The position numbers and the translations under genes are program-made. DNA of 64,000 nucleotides, taken from Actinobacteria bacterium HGW-Actinobacteria-4. Its GTDB lineage: Bacteria; Actinomycetota; Actinomycetes; Actinomycetales; Demequinaceae. Of this stretch, positions 39,953 to 48,605 are shown piece by piece. Under the pieces are notes generated by a model that was not told the DNA's origin, made no database searches, and worked only from the letters and a program-made list of their open reading frames with translations. How positions within the stretch are numbered: the first letter of the stretch is position 1; the number at the start of each line of letters is the position of its first letter. Location of the stretch: contig PHEW01000003.1 of the NCBI GenBank assembly GCA_002841315.1, positions 1 through 64,000 of the forward strand, written 5' to 3'.

Positions 39953-40600
39953 ATGACACACATAGGAATCCTCGGCGCCGGCAACATCGGCTCCAACGTG
40001 GCACGCGCGGCCGTCGCCGCAGGCCACACCGTGACCATCTCCAACTCCCGCGGCCCAGAGTCTCTCGCAGACCTCATCGCCGAGCTAGGCCCCGGCGCCG
40101 CCGCAGGCACCACCCACGAAGCCGCGACCGCAGGTGAACTGGTGTTGGTCGCGATACCCTTGGGGCGTATCGGCGAGATCGACGACGCCCCTCTCGAGGG
40201 CAAGATCGTCATGGACGCGAACAACTACTACCCCCAGCGCGACGGCCGCATCGCGGCGCTAGACCGCAACGAGTCCACCACCTCCGAGCTACTCCAAGCC
40301 CGTCACCCTGGGGCCCACGTGGTCAAGACGTTCAACAACATCGTCGCCGCCGAGATCCCCACGGACGGAACCCCGCCCGGCACACTGGTCCGCCGCGCGC
40401 TACCCATTGCAGGCAATGACGCCGACGCCAAGGTTGCCGTCACTGACTTCCTGGACTCCTTGGGCTACGACGCGGTGGACATGGGGCCACTGTCCGAGAG
40501 CTGGCGAAGCGAGCGCGACACCTCCGCGTATGGCGTGCGCACCAACGCCGACGAGTTGCGCGAACTCCTCGCCACTACTGCCCGGACGGTTCAGGAGTAG
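39953..40600 (+). CDS. NADPH-dependent F420 reductase-like NAD(P)-binding protein
   Basis: IGILGAGNIGSNVARAAVAAGHTVTISNSRGPESL. Confidence 0.8.
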   Translation: MTHIGILGAGNIGSNVARAAVAAGHTVTISNSRGPESLADLIAELGPGAAAGTTHEAATAGELVLVAIPLGRIGEIDDAPLEGKIVMDANNYYPQRDGRIAALDRNESTTSELLQARHPGAHVVKTFNNIVAAEIPTDGTPPGTLVRRALPIAGNDADAKVAVTDFLDSLGYDAVDMGPLSESWRSERDTSAYGVRTNADELRELLATTARTVQE

Positions 40601-40622
40601 AACCGGTCAGGAGTAGCGCCTG

Positions 40623-41570
40623 CTACGCCTCGTTCTCGGCGTACCACTCCTGAAGCAACCGCACATTGGCTTGGTGGCCCTCGAAGTCTTCCGCAAAGCG
40701 CGTCTCGCCGGTAGTGAGGTTCACCGTCACAAAGAACATCCAGTCGCCTTCGGCCGGGTTCACGGCCGCGTCGATGTCCGCCACCGACGGCGAAGCGATC
40801 GGCCCCGGAGGCAGACCCACGTTCCTGTAGGTGTTGTAGGGGGACTCGGTTGCACGTTCCTCCGCGGTGGTGAACACTCCCTCCGTGACGGCGAGGTACT
40901 TGACCGTGGAATCCAACTCGAGTTGCTGATCGATCTCCAGGCGGTTGTAGATCACCCTCGCCACCAAGGGCCGGTCCTCGTCGAGCCTGGCCTCCATCGC
41001 AATGAGCGACGCCACGGTCAGCACCCGCCGGTAGTCGTCGGGCGCCACGCCAGCGGCATCCAGTGTCGCGATGGTCCGCGCTACCGCCTGCCGCGCGAGG
41101 TCCTCTGGCCCTGTCACCGAGTACTCGCCGGGTGCCACCCAGCCGTCGGCGTCGCCCTCAGCCTCAGGAGGCAATGCCGCCTGAAGCGCAGTCACGAAGT
41201 CGCGGTCAGACATGTTGGCGTTCGCGACTTCGTCGACGACCTTATGCATCGTCTTGCCCTCGTGCAGCGTGAGCTCGAACGTCTCCACGGGCGCAGTCTC
41301 GCTGGGCTCTGGGGAAGGACTTGCGCTCACCGACTCACTCGGCGTCACACCCGGCAACACCGCAGTGCCCCGGCTCTGCACAGCCCAGGCTCCAGCAGCA
41401 ACAGCCCCCACCAGCACAGCGCTCGCGGCTCCGGTTCCCACGGCACGGATGGTGCGCCGTCGGCCGATGCGCGAAATCACCCCAGCGGAGTCCTCACCCA
41501 GGCGGGAGTCACCAAAGGCGGCGAGCCCGTCGCGTTCCATGTCAGTAAGCGTCGCTAGCAGAGTGCTCAT
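40623..41570 (-). CDS. ECF-partner membrane protein with MltG/YceG-like endolytic transglycosylase ectodomain
   Basis: N-terminal module LTDMERDGLAAFGDSRLG...RRRTIR + TM; VASLIAMEARLDEDRPLVARVIYNRLEIDQQLELDSTVKYL and SPYNTYRNVGLPPGPIASPS are YceG signatures. Confidence 0.85.
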   Translation of the reverse strand: MSTLLATLTDMERDGLAAFGDSRLGEDSAGVISRIGRRRTIRAVGTGAASAVLVGAVAAGAWAVQSRGTAVLPGVTPSESVSASPSPEPSETAPVETFELTLHEGKTMHKVVDEVANANMSDRDFVTALQAALPPEAEGDADGWVAPGEYSVTGPEDLARQAVARTIATLDAAGVAPDDYRRVLTVASLIAMEARLDEDRPLVARVIYNRLEIDQQLELDSTVKYLAVTEGVFTTAEERATESPYNTYRNVGLPPGPIASPSVADIDAAVNPAEGDWMFFVTVNLTTGETRFAEDFEGHQANVRLLQEWYAENEA

Positions 41571-42121
41571 GAGCGGTTCTCCTTGTCGATGACGGCAACA
41601 CGGTGAGTGCCGCCGGACAGCATGTCGTTGAGGTCTTCAAGATCGGGGTGGCTCTCGCGCAGGCGGGCCAGCGCATCTGAGAGGTAGCGCTTGACGGTGC
41701 CCGGCGCGATGTTCAGCTCGCGTGCCACGCCCTCGACGGGGAGGTCATCCAAGTAGCGCAGCACGATGCACGCGCGCTCGCGGGGAGGCAGGGACAGGAT
41801 GGCCCGGCGGAGTGCGACCTGGGCGGTGACGGCGTCGGCATGGTCGCCCACCGCGCCGGAGGCCTCCACGCCAGCGAGCTCCGGCCGTGCCTTGGCCCGC
41901 CGCTTCCCGTCGATGAACGCGCTCAACATGGCGCGCTTCACGTACACGTGGGCTTGGTCAATCGAATACCCACCGCGACCACGCTGGAAGGTGCGGACTA
42001 GGGCGTCCTGGACCAGGTCATCGGCCGCATGTTTGTCCCCCGTGAGGACGTAGGCGTAGCCGAACAAGGCGGGGCCGCGCTCGCGGAGCAGCGACTCGAC
42101 CAAGGGCTTCCAGGTGTTCAT
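41567..42121 (-). CDS. ECF RNA polymerase sigma factor (SigE-like), module 2
   Basis: LFGYAYVLTGDKHAADDLVQDALVRTF; LPPRERACIVLRYLDDLPVEGVARELNIAPGTVKRYLSDAL. Confidence 0.9.
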   Translation of the reverse strand: MNTWKPLVESLLRERGPALFGYAYVLTGDKHAADDLVQDALVRTFQRGRGGYSIDQAHVYVKRAMLSAFIDGKRRAKARPELAGVEASGAVGDHADAVTAQVALRRAILSLPPRERACIVLRYLDDLPVEGVARELNIAPGTVKRYLSDALARLRESHPDLEDLNDMLSGGTHRVAVIDKENRS

Positions 42122-42184
42122 GAGGCCAGCTCAAAGGTAGTCATGATGGCTAGTACGCCGCGGGGGCGTGTTTGGGTGGGTGAA

Positions 42185-43138
42185 TTATGGGTGGAACGTC
42201 TGGTCGCGTAGCTGCTGGGCGTAAATCTGCTCGGGGGTGAGAGCCGGCGCCTCCACAGTGGGCTCGCCCCAGGCGGGATTGCGCGGCGTCCCGAACTGGC
42301 TGTAGAGGGACGCGGGGATGAGGTCCGTGAGTTCGTCGAGCACGTCCAGATGCCGCATGGCCGTGTCCACCGGCGTGAGCCCCGGCCACCAACTCAGCAA
42401 CGTGCCGCCGTCCACGGAGATCGCCATGCCCTCGACGTCCGGCTGTAACAGGCGTTCCATCATGCGCGGGTGCAAGAACGCGTGCGCGCCGGCAGGGTTG
42501 TCCGTGACCACGCGCCAGCGAGCGTTGAACGCTGCGGACTCTACGTGGAGGTCTTGACCGCCCAGCGAGGTCATGAGCTTGTCGTAGCCGCCCTGGGGCA
42601 GCAGCATCACGGGCGGAAGCACGGCGGGGAGCTCGAGCTGCTCCACCGAATACCGATACTTGTGTGACGTCCAGACGGTGTAGATCGCGGCCACGCGCGT
42701 GCCGATCGATCCCCACGCGAGCGCGCTGACCCGCTGGTTGGCCTTCACTCCCACGGGGAAGGTGTGGAAGCGGCCCGCGGCTCGGGGTGCCTTGCCGGGC
42801 CGGTAGTGCCAGCCGCGGTGTGTCAGGTCCGAGCGGTTCAGATCCAGCCCGCGCCACAGCAACAGTGCGCCGGCAATGCCCGGCAACCACGTCGCGATGG
42901 CCCACGTCCAGAAGAAGCCCTCGCCGCTAGCGAGCCCGCCGGCATCGTCGCTGTTGAACTCGCCCTGGAAGGAGATGGCTTCGGCGTCAAAGTCAAAGAC
43001 ACCGAACACGGTCACGAACGCAATCGGCGTGAGCACAAAGCCCATGAAGCCCACCACCAGCCATGGCCACAGCACCGGCCTGCGCGCGCGGCGGCGCTCA
43101 ATGGGATTGCGGCGCTTACGCATGATGCCCCCTTGCAT
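42185..43138 (-). CDS. Hypothetical membrane protein
   Basis: Two hydrophobic segments, long soluble C-terminus. Confidence 0.6.
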   Translation of the reverse strand: MQGGIMRKRRNPIERRRARRPVLWPWLVVGFMGFVLTPIAFVTVFGVFDFDAEAISFQGEFNSDDAGGLASGEGFFWTWAIATWLPGIAGALLLWRGLDLNRSDLTHRGWHYRPGKAPRAAGRFHTFPVGVKANQRVSALAWGSIGTRVAAIYTVWTSHKYRYSVEQLELPAVLPPVMLLPQGGYDKLMTSLGGQDLHVESAAFNARWRVVTDNPAGAHAFLHPRMMERLLQPDVEGMAISVDGGTLLSWWPGLTPVDTAMRHLDVLDELTDLIPASLYSQFGTPRNPAWGEPTVEAPALTPEQIYAQQLRDQTFHP

Positions 43139-43231
43139 TCGGCCGATGCCGGCCGGGCTTGCGCTTCAGTTTTCCACAGTTGCGCGGGTTGAGGGGGCGA
43201 TGTCGCTGGCGAGACTTACGCTGGTCTCACC

Positions 43232-43765
43232 ATGAACGAGTCGCTCCCCGCCTACCGGATCGCGCGCAAGCGTGTGAAGTACATGCGGATCAACGTTAAG
43301 GCACCCCACGGTGAGGTGGTGGTGAGCGCGCCCACGTTTGTGAGCGAGCGCGCCGTGCGCGACTTTGTGGCGTCCAAGGCGGCGTGGATCGCGAAGACTC
43401 AGGAGCGCATCGGCCGCATGCCCGCGCCGCTCCAAGCCGGGCCGGAAGCCGAGCGCCTGCGCCGAGAACTCCGCGCCACCGTGCCCGGGCTGCTCGAGTA
43501 CTGGGCGGACTTCATGGGGCTTGAGGTGCCCGAGTTCACGTTGCGCCGCATGACCACGCGCTGGGGCACATGCAACACGCAGACCAGGCGCATCGCGCTG
43601 AGCCTCGAGCTGGGCCGGCGGGACATGGAGCTGCTCGAGTACGTGATTGTGCACGAGCTCTGCCACCTGCTGGAGCGCAGCCACAATGCGCGCTTCTACG
43701 CCATCATGGACCGGACCTTGCCGGACTGGAAAGACAAGCGCAAGTTGCTGAATGGGCGGGTGTAG
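43232..43765 (+). CDS. YgjP/SprT-like (DUF45) metallopeptidase
   Basis: RRMTTRWGTCNTQTRRIALS ... VIVHELCHLLERSHNARFYAIMDRTLPDWKDKRKLLN. Confidence 0.88.
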   Translation: MNESLPAYRIARKRVKYMRINVKAPHGEVVVSAPTFVSERAVRDFVASKAAWIAKTQERIGRMPAPLQAGPEAERLRRELRATVPGLLEYWADFMGLEVPEFTLRRMTTRWGTCNTQTRRIALSLELGRRDMELLEYVIVHELCHLLERSHNARFYAIMDRTLPDWKDKRKLLNGRV

Positions 43766-43774
43766 AGCGCGGCG

Positions 43775-44713
43775 TTAGTTGGGCGCCTGGTACATGAGCT
43801 CGCCGTCCAGGTACACGTTTCCTACGTCCACGGTGTAGAGCGTGACCTCGTCTGCCACCGCGAGTTCGCTTCGCGCGACTCGCACGTAGACCGACACTCG
43901 CACAGACTCGGGGTACGCGATCACGTCCGGCACCCACGACTGGCTTTCGGGGGTCACGCCCATGGTCACCGCGATGTCGTAGTAGTCGGAGACGGCGTGG
44001 GTGCTCGCGCCTCGCCGTGTGGCTCCTGCCGGGAACGGCTCTGAAGCGGAACTCAACATGCCGGGTTCAAAGATCTCCCACCTGCCGCGCGGTTGTTCCG
44101 CTGCCCACACGCTCGTCGTGTACTCGCCGTTGGGCCCTGTCTCGGTGGCTATCGGGCCGTCTGTGGTCCACGTGAGTTCGGTTCCCACTGCCAGGATGTC
44201 GAAGTCCCCGCCGCTGATGTTCGTGACCTCGTAGGTCACTGTTGATGTCTGCGCGGTCGAATCCAGATGCAGGTCCGCGCGAATCTCCAACAGTTCTGTG
44301 CCAGGTAGCACCATGTGGTCGCACTCCAAACTCATGGTGTGTTCGAACTGAATCGGGCTACCCGGGTAAATCGCGGGTTCCGTCACGCGTCCCAAATCCT
44401 CCCAGTTGCACCACGCGAACTGCTGCCCCTCGACACCGCCGCTCCACTGCACGCCTTCCCGGCTCAGCGCCTGCTCAAGCGAAGCGTCAGCCAGCGGTCC
44501 GGCGGGGGAGTCGATTGCGCCGATGCCATACGCGGTCATCGCGCCCAGCCCCACCACACCAGCAGTTCCCACGCCGGTCGCCACCGCGCGCGTGGCACGT
44601 CGGCGCTTAACCGGGCCCCGCAAGTGAGCAGTCCCTTGCGCCAGGCGTGACTCATCGAAGTGGGCCTCGCCCACGCGAACCAGGTCATCGAGTTCAAGAA
44701 GTCCCATGGTCAT
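43775..44713 (-). CDS. ECF-partner membrane protein with uncharacterised ectodomain
   Basis: N-terminal module LDDLVRVGEAHFDESRLA...RRRATR + TM. Confidence 0.75.
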   Translation of the reverse strand: MTMGLLELDDLVRVGEAHFDESRLAQGTAHLRGPVKRRRATRAVATGVGTAGVVGLGAMTAYGIGAIDSPAGPLADASLEQALSREGVQWSGGVEGQQFAWCNWEDLGRVTEPAIYPGSPIQFEHTMSLECDHMVLPGTELLEIRADLHLDSTAQTSTVTYEVTNISGGDFDILAVGTELTWTTDGPIATETGPNGEYTTSVWAAEQPRGRWEIFEPGMLSSASEPFPAGATRRGASTHAVSDYYDIAVTMGVTPESQSWVPDVIAYPESVRVSVYVRVARSELAVADEVTLYTVDVGNVYLDGELMYQAPN

Positions 44714-45267
44714 GCTTCCTTTCTGGTCACGACGGTCACGGAGATGTGGTCGTCGTCAGCGATGTCTTCTGCGCTGAGTCCAAGGTGGGCGGCGGCCTCG
44801 CCCAAGCGCGCCAGCCCGCTGTGGACGTACTTGCGGACCGTGCCGGGCGCGAGGCCAAGGTCATGGGCGATCTGCACCATGGACATGTCGTCGTAGAAGC
44901 GGAGCACCACGCACAGGCGCTCACGGGGTGGCAGTGAGAGCAGGGCGCGCTGGATGGCGAGGCGGGTGTCGATGGCGGCCGATGCATCGGGCAAGGCCGC
45001 GTCGGCGCTTACGTTGGTGTTTTCGCGGGTGTGGCGGGCCAGGCGGCGGTCGTCGAGGAACAGGGTGCGGATGGTCTTGTAGGTATAGGACTCGGCGGCT
45101 TCGATGCTGGTGAGGTTGCGCGAGCGCGAGAAGACCTTGATCAGGGCGGACTGGACCAGGTCGTCGGCGTCTTGCGTGGAGCCGGTGAGCATGTAGGCGT
45201 AACCAAAGAGGCGGCGGCCGCGTTCGCGGACAAGCGTCTCCATCAGGTGGGGCCAAGTGGCTGCCAT
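44710..45267 (-). CDS. ECF RNA polymerase sigma factor (SigE-like), module 3
   Basis: LFGYAYMLTGSTQDADDLVQSALIKVF; LPPRERLCVVLRFYDDMSMVQIAHDLGLAPGTVRKYV; start set at MAATWPHL. Confidence 0.88.
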   Translation of the reverse strand: MAATWPHLMETLVRERGRRLFGYAYMLTGSTQDADDLVQSALIKVFSRSRNLTSIEAAESYTYKTIRTLFLDDRRLARHTRENTNVSADAALPDASAAIDTRLAIQRALLSLPPRERLCVVLRFYDDMSMVQIAHDLGLAPGTVRKYVHSGLARLGEAAAHLGLSAEDIADDDHISVTVVTRKEA

Positions 45268-45407
45268 GCGCGTCCCTTCCGGTGCAAGCGTGTCATGAGA
45301 GAGGACGTGGTGGGGTGGCCGGAACGTGGGGGCGGGCTGCGGCGAGTTTTCCACAGATTGCGTGCTGGAGGTGCAAAAGGGATGTAATGCCCGGTAACCT
45401 CGTGCGC

Positions 45408-46016
45408 ATGCAAACGCGACGAGTGCTTTCTTTGGTGTTAGCGGCGGCCGGTGCAATGGTCATGACGGGGTGCACGGGGGAGCCCGCGCCGATTGTGACC
45501 GAGACGCCCGTGCCTACCTTGAGCCCTGGGGCTACGGTGGCGCCGAGCCCCTCGCCCGGTGAAGGCGGGCCGCTCAGGGATGAGGAACTGTTGGCGATCC
45601 TGCCGCCTGGCGCCGAGCGTGACGATGTTCAAGGTGCCGTCGTGACGGCGCACTTTTTTGTTGAGCTGTTTCCGGAAGTGGCTCGGACTGCTGAGTTTGA
45701 GGTGTGGGATGCGCTGTCGTTGCCGGGGTGCGATTTCTGCGCGAACGTACGCTCGCGCGCATTGTCCGACGTCGAACTTGGAATTGCGGTGCGCGGTGGC
45801 GACGTGGAACTCGTCGAAGGTACTACCGAGACGGTCCCGCAGGACGACGAAGCGCTACTTGTAGCTGTAGTGGTTTCTGAAGCGGACCTGTTTGTTACGG
45901 AGCCCGGCCAGGCGGAACGCCTCGCTGTCGCGGGCGCTGACGTTCGCTTCTTGGTGCTGGTGCGGTACGACGGGTCTGCATGGCGAGTCGTCGATGTTGA
46001 GGCGAACAGGATCTAG
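45408..46016 (+). CDS. DUF6318-like lipoprotein
   Basis: Lipobox MTGCTG; AHFFVELFPEVARTAEFEVWDALSLPGCDFCANV. Confidence 0.65.
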   Translation: MQTRRVLSLVLAAAGAMVMTGCTGEPAPIVTETPVPTLSPGATVAPSPSPGEGGPLRDEELLAILPPGAERDDVQGAVVTAHFFVELFPEVARTAEFEVWDALSLPGCDFCANVRSRALSDVELGIAVRGGDVELVEGTTETVPQDDEALLVAVVVSEADLFVTEPGQAERLAVAGADVRFLVLVRYDGSAWRVVDVEANRI

Positions 46017-46019
46017 CGA

Positions 46020-46913
46020 ATGACCAGCCTTCGCCCAGCCCTCGTTCTCGCGGTTGCATTCACGATTATCACTGTAGGCGCTCAGGAGGCTACCGCGCAC
46101 GACCATGATCGAGGTGCCGTTGGGTCAACCAGCGGCAACTCCTACCTCGTCGATGTGTATCAAGGTGCAATCGGCCCCGGTTCCGGCTTGCCGGCCGGAG
46201 GCTCCGGCGACGGCATCCAGCGCGAGTTCGTTCAAGCCCCCTTCTGCCACTCAGGCCAGTACCGCTACGACATCACGCCCGTGTGCCTGTGGGGAGACCC
46301 CATCGTGGAGACATGCATTGACGGCAGCCAGGCGCTCGATCCTCTCTGGATGCGCCAGCGCCAGGCGAGCGGCGCCTGGGGTACATGGCGCGCGATTACC
46401 TGGTACTACTGCCCCAATGATTCCGCGCTCGAGGCCGCGATCCTCAACGCCTGGACCAGCCTCACCCCCACACCGCCGGAGATCAACGTCAATCCCGACC
46501 AAGGCTGGGTTTACGCGTCCGTGCCCACTGTGTTCTACGTGGAGCGCAGTCCGATCATCCACCAGACCACGCTGTTGGGCGCCAACGTGCGCATCCGCGC
46601 CACCCATCACAACTACAGCTGGACCTGGGGCAATGGCACCAGCACGGTCACCAGCAACCCCGGCAGGCCGTACCCCAACCAGACACTCACCCACACGTAC
46701 CTCCACTTCGAAGGCGACGTCGTGGTGCGCCTCACCACCTCCTGGAATGGCGAGTACTCCATTAACGGCGGCAACTGGGTCGCGATATCGGGCAACATCT
46801 TCACCCCATCCACCCCGCTACCGCTCACCGTCCACAACCCTCACTCGCACCTGGTGGACTGCGACATCAACGGCAACTGCACCTCCGGTCACGCCGGCCC
46901 AGCCTCGAACTGA
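46020..46913 (+). CDS. Hypothetical secreted protein
   Basis: N-terminal signal peptide; Cys pairs; PKD-like C-terminal half (weak). Confidence 0.6.
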   Translation: MTSLRPALVLAVAFTIITVGAQEATAHDHDRGAVGSTSGNSYLVDVYQGAIGPGSGLPAGGSGDGIQREFVQAPFCHSGQYRYDITPVCLWGDPIVETCIDGSQALDPLWMRQRQASGAWGTWRAITWYYCPNDSALEAAILNAWTSLTPTPPEINVNPDQGWVYASVPTVFYVERSPIIHQTTLLGANVRIRATHHNYSWTWGNGTSTVTSNPGRPYPNQTLTHTYLHFEGDVVVRLTTSWNGEYSINGGNWVAISGNIFTPSTPLPLTVHNPHSHLVDCDINGNCTSGHAGPASN

Positions 46914-46929
46914 TACCACATTGGTATCA
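46911..46929. promoter_or_regulatory. Perfect palindromic operator of the doc-like TA module
   Basis: TGATACCA-CAT-TGGTATCA, overlaps putative -10 TATCAT. Confidence 0.75.
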
Positions 46930-46936
46930 TCGAGGA

Positions 46937-47143
46937 ATGGCTATGACACTACGCACTACTCCTGAGGCAGAGGCGGCGCTCGCGGACCTGGCGCGCGCAC
47001 AAGGCATCTCCAAGAACGAGGCAGTCCTGCGCGCGATCATCCGCGATCGCGAACGGATTCAGTTGGATGCTGACGTCGAGACCGCCTACCAAGAAGTCAG
47101 CACCGAATACCGCGAAGCGCTTGACCGCCTCGGCTCGGTCTGA
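46937..47143 (+). CDS. RHH-type antitoxin
   Basis: MAMTLRTTPEAEAALADLARAQGISKNEAVLRAIIRDRE; 1-nt overlap with downstream Fic gene. Confidence 0.8.
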   Translation: MAMTLRTTPEAEAALADLARAQGISKNEAVLRAIIRDRERIQLDADVETAYQEVSTEYREALDRLGSV

Positions 47144-47532
47144 TGGCACCAAGCATTCGGTACCTCGAGATGAGGCACGTCGAGTTCGTCATGGAACGCG
47201 AGGGAACTGGCCCCATCCGGGACGCGGGCCTGGTCGAGTCCGCGCTCTTTCGCCCCAGCACCACTGTCATGGGCGCCGACGCCTACCCGAGCATCGGTGA
47301 GAAAGCCGCCGCGCTCCTCCACTCGCTCTGTCTCAACCACCCACTGGTGGACGGGAACAAACGCCTGGCCGCAGCATCGGCGCTCATCCTTCTTCAGATC
47401 AACGGCCACCGCGCGAGCCTCACCAACGATGAGCTTTTCGCGCTGACCATGGGCGTGGCAAGCGGCACGATGCGCGATGTGCCCACTATCGCGACCCGAC
47501 TGAACGTGGTCCCGCGCGCCAGCGCACCTTGA
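47143..47532 (+). CDS. doc: Fic/Doc-family toxin
   Basis: HPLVDGNKRLAAASAL (Doc-type Fic motif). Confidence 0.88.
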   Translation: MAPSIRYLEMRHVEFVMEREGTGPIRDAGLVESALFRPSTTVMGADAYPSIGEKAAALLHSLCLNHPLVDGNKRLAAASALILLQINGHRASLTNDELFALTMGVASGTMRDVPTIATRLNVVPRASAP

Positions 47533-47578
47533 GGTCTACGATTTGCGTAGAGCGCAGCGAGGTGCGGGGAGGCATGAG

Positions 47579-48433
47579 ATGCGAGTTCACCACAGCGGTC
47601 GTACAGCCCTGGTAAGGATTGCCTACACCGCCGCCATTGCCACGCTGCTCGCCTCCTGCGGACTGGTCAGCCAGCTGGACCCCGCCTTCGAGGGTGCCAA
47701 GGAAGATGCCGACGCCCTCGGAAACGCAATTGCGGAGCACGTCGAGAGAGCCGGCGCGCTACCAAGGATTGCGTCCACCGTCATCGAAGACGCGGACGGC
47801 TGGCCCGTGTGGGGTCCCGAGTGGCGCGTCGAGCTCACCACGTTCCCGCGCTCCGAGCCCAGCGAGGGCCGCCTGTTCAATCTGGTTGGCACTGCCGACG
47901 CCTGGTGCGTGGAGACCGCCTACTTCCCGGCATCACGGCCGGACGACGCGGCACCGACTGCGTGGGTGTCCGTCTCCGGCACGGGCGCAGATCATCAAGA
48001 CCCCAAGGCTGGCCGCTGCGACAGCTCGTTGTCGATCATGCTCACGCCGGCACCCACCGGGGTCTACGCCCCAGGCACCGTCATTGACGTCCTTGAAGCT
48101 TCAGCGGGAACGTGCGTGGTCGATCCTTTCGAGGGCAACGCCGCAGCAGGTGTGGTCGATGAAACGGGGCGAGTCGAAGTCCTGGAATGCAACGAGCCGC
48201 ACCGATTCGAGATCTATGCCCTGGGCGCGGACCTCGTCACGGACCTCGAGGATCCAAGGAGCGATCCTTGTGGTGTGGCGTTCACGAGTTATGTAGGCGT
48301 CCCGCCATCCTTGTCGAGCTTCACCCAAGAGTCCATCCGCCCTGGCCCTGGAGAATCTGACTTCGCTTGCATCCTTTACCACTACGGCGAGGACTATCCG
48401 CTAGTGGGAACCGCCCGCGAAAGCTGGCGGTAA
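47579..48433 (+). CDS. Lipoprotein with septum-formation-like C-terminal domain
   Basis: Lipobox LLASCG; GTCVVDP...VEVLECNEPHRFEIY...DPCGVAFTSYVG. Confidence 0.6.
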   Translation: MRVHHSGRTALVRIAYTAAIATLLASCGLVSQLDPAFEGAKEDADALGNAIAEHVERAGALPRIASTVIEDADGWPVWGPEWRVELTTFPRSEPSEGRLFNLVGTADAWCVETAYFPASRPDDAAPTAWVSVSGTGADHQDPKAGRCDSSLSIMLTPAPTGVYAPGTVIDVLEASAGTCVVDPFEGNAAAGVVDETGRVEVLECNEPHRFEIYALGADLVTDLEDPRSDPCGVAFTSYVGVPPSLSSFTQESIRPGPGESDFACILYHYGEDYPLVGTARESWR

Positions 48434-48482
48434 ACGCCTGCGACGTAGCCACAGCATCGGCGCTTATGCCACAATGTTCCCA

Positions 48483-48509
48483 ATGAGCACCGCAATCATC
48501 ATTCTGTAG
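48483..48509 (+). CDS. Leader peptide MSTAIIIL (or MFPMSTAIIIL from 48474) upstream of cimA
   Basis: Short ORF with Ile-Ile-Ile-Leu, followed by hairpin and intrinsic terminator. Confidence 0.8.
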   Translation: MSTAIIIL

Positions 48510-48565
48510 CGCGTCGCACGCACCACCGCCGACGCGCAGCCTCCCGCACCCTGGGGGGCTTTTTT
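48509..48565 (+). terminator. cimA attenuator: GCGCGTCG/CGACGCGC stem plus terminator with T6
   Basis: 48509-48516 / 48530-48537 perfect 8-bp stem; AGCCTCCC (48538-48545) / GGGGGGCT (48553-48560) + TTTTTT. Confidence 0.85.
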
Positions 48566-48605
48566 GTTGGAACAATGGATTCGGCCCCCGCCCTTGGAGG
48601 AGAAC

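Noticed and set aside
40623-41570. Idea that the MltG-like ectodomain is a dead pseudoenzyme
   Set aside because: ASLIAME keeps the glutamate that, from memory of E. coli MltG, aligns with the catalytic residue; only a neighbouring Glu is replaced by Ala. Needs alignment, so not claimed either way.
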